This document shows positions 14,007-16,577 of a stretch of DNA of 16,577 nt, one piece after another. The notes beneath the pieces are model-generated. The model saw nothing but the letters and a program-made list of their open reading frames with translations. It made no database searches and had not been told where the DNA came from. Both the position numbers and the translations under genes were made by a program. The stretch is from JAJYZP01 sp049964535 (lineage in GTDB: Bacteria; Actinomycetota; Acidimicrobiia; Acidimicrobiales; Acidimicrobiaceae). Positions within the stretch are counted from its first letter, which is position 1, and every line of letters begins with the position of its first letter. The DNA is taken from positions 1 to 16,577 of the forward strand of contig JBMFXG010000038.1 of the NCBI GenBank assembly GCA_049964535.1. The letters run 5' to 3'.

Positions 14007-15752
14007 TCACGAGAGTGTCGATACCAGCTGACTGACTACATCGTGAACTTGATTGTAGAGCTCTTCATGGCGTATCACGTTGGCATCTCGACCACTCCGC
14101 TGTACGACCACTCGAGTCACCTCACCCGAACGTGCAAGTCGTACTTGGTTCCCTAACTCCTCGACGGTGGTCACGACTTCGACGTCAACACCGAATCCTT
14201 GGGTAATAGACGCAAGATCGCGACCGTGAGGAGTTCCAAAAACCTGTTCAAAACGTTCAACTGGGACCAGCGAACGTTGCGGTAGAAATGAGAAAATGCC
14301 TCCTCCATCGTTATCGTTTACCACAATCAACCCTCGACGGTCCACAAGTCCACCAAAGCCAAGAGCTCCAATGTCGTAGAGGTACGCCAGATCCCCGAGA
14401 AGCAGAACGCTTAAGGAGTCTGGGTATCGCTGCGACCACGAGTGTCGAGCTCCGAAGTAGCTCGACACCACGCCATCGATACCGTTCGCCCCACGATTGG
14501 CCACCACCCGTGGTCGCTCTCTCAACTTCGGGCTAAACCATTCGACATCTCGAATGGGCATCGACGAGGAAACGAAGAGAAGGTCGTGCTCGTTCAGCTC
14601 ACGAACGAGATGGTAGGCAGCGCTAGGGTCATCGAGCGGTGTCGAAGATGAAAGTACACGCTCGAGATGTCGATCCACTGCATCGTCGAGTGCCACCCAA
14701 AGAGCAGTAAAGCTCGAAGTCGGTCGAAGCTCGTTCCGTATCGTTGAATTCCAGACACGCAACGTAGCGTTCACATCGACGATGGAGACGTACGACGAGA
14801 CTCCTTCAGGGTCGTAAAAGCGCCCATGAGGCGCCCAGGTAACGATCTCGGTTTCGCCGCCCTTGAGGGCACTGATCGCCGAGAGATACTGTCCAACGAC
14901 CTTCGAGGAGAAGGACTCCCCTATGCGAACCACAACATCTGGGCGTACGAGTTCAGAGACCTCAGGGCTGCGAAGAATGAGGTCAGCGTGTACGACCGAG
15001 AGCTCTGGCTCAAGGTACAGTCGTGCGCGTGGATCGTACACGATGGGCCATCCCAAGGCACGCGCAACTGAGTAGAGCTCCTCACCGACCTCCTCATCGG
15101 TTGCGCCCACCATGAACAGACCGCGCGAGCCGTACGAGGTGAGACGGTCGAGCTGCTCCGTCTCCTCGACACCAGCAAAGCTACGTAGGGAACTGACACG
15201 TCCCGTCGCCACGAGGCGCTCATCGGCAGCACCATCGAAGAGCGGTTCACGGAACGGGAGATTGAGGTGCACCGGCCCACGCCCACCCGGTAGATGCATC
15301 GAACAGCCATAACTCTGTGAGGCTATCGCGGACCACGCGGACAGGTTCTGCCACGACGGCGACTCGGCAAAAAAACAACGAAGCGCCACATCACGAAAGA
15401 GCAGCTCTTGGTCGACGGTCTGAGGCGCTCCAATACCGTGCAGGTCAAACGGTCGATCTGAGGTACAGACGATCAGAGGCACCGATGAGAGTGCAGCCTC
15501 TGTAACCGCCGGCCGAAGCTCGGTCGCCGCAGTTCCTGAGGTCGTCAGGACGACGGTGGGGCGGAGCGAGATCTTCGAAAGACCCAGAGCAAAGAATCCA
15601 CTCGAACGCTCGTCGAGTACGAGATGAACCGTAATACTCTTCGAGGCGGCCAACGCAAGCGCTAACGGTGTCGAGCGTGACCCGGGTGAGATCGTTGCGT
15701 CGACGACACCGAGCTTCTCCCAACTCGAGACGAGGATTGTGGCGCAGGTCAT
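14007..15752 (-). CDS. menD: 2-succinyl-5-enolpyruvyl-6-hydroxy-3-cyclohexene-1-carboxylate synthase
   Basis: The 581-residue product is a thiamine-diphosphate enzyme that joins isochorismate with the succinic semialdehyde unit from 2-oxoglutarate to give SEPHCHC in menaquinone synthesis. Landmarks: SPGSRSTPLALALA near the N-terminus, DERSSGFFALG with the cofactor-activating Glu (about 48), TTSGTAATELRPAVTEA, CTSDRP, and late in the chain LLLGDLAYLYDIGAL with VVNDNDGGGIFSFLPQ (ThDP/metal binding) and FGTPHGRDL. The frame runs up to 15821, but family proteins begin close to the MTCATILVSSWEKLGV segment, so ATG 15752 is chosen. ATG 15794 is an alternative that would make its start codon overlap that of menH. 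No strong ribosome site distinguishes them. It is divergent from menH and 196 bp upstream of tyrS. Confidence 0.94.
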   Translation of the reverse strand: MTCATILVSSWEKLGVVDATISPGSRSTPLALALAASKSITVHLVLDERSSGFFALGLSKISLRPTVVLTTSGTAATELRPAVTEAALSSVPLIVCTSDRPFDLHGIGAPQTVDQELLFRDVALRCFFAESPSWQNLSAWSAIASQSYGCSMHLPGGRGPVHLNLPFREPLFDGAADERLVATGRVSSLRSFAGVEETEQLDRLTSYGSRGLFMVGATDEEVGEELYSVARALGWPIVYDPRARLYLEPELSVVHADLILRSPEVSELVRPDVVVRIGESFSSKVVGQYLSAISALKGGETEIVTWAPHGRFYDPEGVSSYVSIVDVNATLRVWNSTIRNELRPTSSFTALWVALDDAVDRHLERVLSSSTPLDDPSAAYHLVRELNEHDLLFVSSSMPIRDVEWFSPKLRERPRVVANRGANGIDGVVSSYFGARHSWSQRYPDSLSVLLLGDLAYLYDIGALGFGGLVDRRGLIVVNDNDGGGIFSFLPQRSLVPVERFEQVFGTPHGRDLASITQGFGVDVEVVTTVEELGNQVRLARSGEVTRVVVQRSGRDANVIRHEELYNQVHDVVSQLVSTLS

Positions 15753-15753
15753 A

Positions 15754-15781
15754 TTGACGCCGCTGGCGCCTAAGGTACTAG
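15754..15781 (+). promoter_or_regulatory. Weak promoter candidate for menH
   Basis: TTGACG (15754-15759) and TACTAG (15776-15781) are separated by 16 bp and end 11 bp before menH ATG 15793. The -35 is good and the -10 is poor. If real, the leader would be very short, agreeing with the lack of a well-placed ribosome site (the nearest AAGG is too far upstream). It lies within or just before the 5' end of menD, depending on the menD start. Confidence 0.3.
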
Positions 15782-15792
15782 TTCGATCGCTC

Positions 15793-16577
15793 ATGACACC
15801 TTTCAAAGACTTCAAGGTCACGACATCTCAGCCGTCCTCTACGGTATCGTGGCTCCGGCTCACACCCTCCGCAAGCACGCCCACTACCCGCATCATCTAC
15901 CTGCATGGTTTCACCCAACAAGCTCTCGTCTGGCTCCCTGCGGTCCTCACCAACGAGTCCGCCCTTGAGAGCGAGATCACCCTGGTCAACTTACCCGGAC
16001 ACGGACCACGACCGACCGAAGTCCTCGGTTCGCAGGCCTTCTTTCATGAACTCTCCAATCTCTGTGAGGACGCCATCGTCGTTGGCTACTCACTCGGAGG
16101 CCGACTCGCACTCTGGTGGGCCATGGAACACCCAAGTACCGCTCGTGCACTGGTCCTGCTGAGCACCAATGTCGCTGAACTCTCCGAGAGCGAAAGGAGA
16201 CAACGCGAAGAGTCAGACCTTACGCTCTCGCAGAGCATTGCAGCAATGGACGCGAAGAGTTACCGGGAGTTCCTCACGACATGGTCACAACAACCACTCT
16301 TCGGCCCTCGCGTCCTCAGCGAAACAGCTGTTCGACTACGGAGTGACGCTCAACCGCCTAGCGTTGCGCAAGCACTGAGCGCCTTTAGCCTCGCTCATCA
16401 ACCACCAGGTCGAGCGTTCCTATCCTCGTGGAATCGACCCGTCCTGATTCTCCACGGTGAACACGACTCAAAATATGTGGACATAGCTCAGAGCCTCACC
16501 TCGCTGCGCCACCCGCAGAGCCGCCGTGTCTCAATCCAAGGTGCCTACCACGATCTCCTCTACGACGCACCTGCACG
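15793..16577 (+). CDS. menH: 2-succinyl-6-hydroxy-2,4-cyclohexadiene-1-carboxylate synthase, 3' end outside window
   Basis: The reading frame from ATG 15793 stays open to the window edge (261 codons). It is an alpha/beta hydrolase with oxyanion motif YLHGF (36-40), LVNLPGHG (65-71), nucleophile elbow VVGYSLGGRLAL (Ser100), acid in LHGEHDSKY (Asp225) and His in GAYHDLLYDAP (His253). LPGHG and GYSLGGR are typical of MenH, which eliminates pyruvate from SEPHCHC to give SHCHC. The neighbouring menD, which makes its substrate, strengthens the call. MenH proteins are about 250-280 residues, so only a short tail is missing. The gene is divergent from menD with 40 bp between the preferred starts. A generic hydrolase is the alternative, but the context makes it unlikely. 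Confidence 0.86.
   Translation, partial: MTPFKDFKVTTSQPSSTVSWLRLTPSASTPTTRIIYLHGFTQQALVWLPAVLTNESALESEITLVNLPGHGPRPTEVLGSQAFFHELSNLCEDAIVVGYSLGGRLALWWAMEHPSTARALVLLSTNVAELSESERRQREESDLTLSQSIAAMDAKSYREFLTTWSQQPLFGPRVLSETAVRLRSDAQPPSVAQALSAFSLAHQPPGRAFLSSWNRPVLILHGEHDSKYVDIAQSLTSLRHPQSRRVSIQGAYHDLLYDAPA

Overview
The window looks like chromosomal DNA of a mid-GC actinobacterium. The menaquinone genes, the stand-alone Lrp/AsnC C-terminus, the mycobacterial-type alpha-methylacyl-CoA racemase and the membrane Mur ligase/Ddl pair suggest an acidimicrobial lineage. That placement is an inference from gene content and protein character, not a database match. Coding density is modest: about 3.1 kb (about 19%) lies outside the genes called here, mostly in four long spacers that look like decayed sequence.

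Layout. (1) 1-172: the 3' end of an Lrp/AsnC-type ligand-binding protein (+). It faces a minus-strand operon at 249-3662 made of an alpha/beta hydrolase, an alpha-methylacyl-CoA racemase and a VirD4/TraG-like ATPase that overlaps the racemase stop by one base. (2) 3663-4337: gene-poor spacer. (3) 4338-8592: a tightly packed minus-strand operon, read in the order alpha/beta hydrolase, MurF-like ligase with an N-terminal membrane domain, D-Ala-D-Ala ligase, bacterial PH-domain/SHOCT membrane protein. (4) 8593-10456: gene-poor stretch with small proteins, including a CCHC zinc-site protein and a divergent pair of small ORFs, plus an array of 16-bp direct repeats. (5) 10558-11739: an RNase D-type DEDDy exonuclease with HRDC region (+). 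(6) 11740-12523: convergent spacer with a tRNA-like relic at its tyrS end. (7) 12524-13810: tyrosyl-tRNA synthetase (-), with a perfect 28-bp palindrome upstream. (8) 14007-16577: menaquinone genes menD (-) and menH (+), divergently arranged and almost touching.

How genes work together. MenD makes SEPHCHC from isochorismate and 2-oxoglutarate, and MenH converts it to SHCHC, so the divergent pair covers consecutive steps of menaquinone synthesis. In the 4.3-8.6 kb operon, Ddl makes D-Ala-D-Ala and the MurF-like ligase is of the type that transfers this dipeptide. This ligase lacks the usual UDP-sugar-binding N-terminal domain and instead carries about five membrane segments, so its acceptor may be membrane-bound. 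I judge this operon the most interesting part of the window. The 0.2-3.7 kb operon pairs two lipid/acyl-CoA-type enzymes with an orphan DNA-translocase-like ATPase, an unusual combination.
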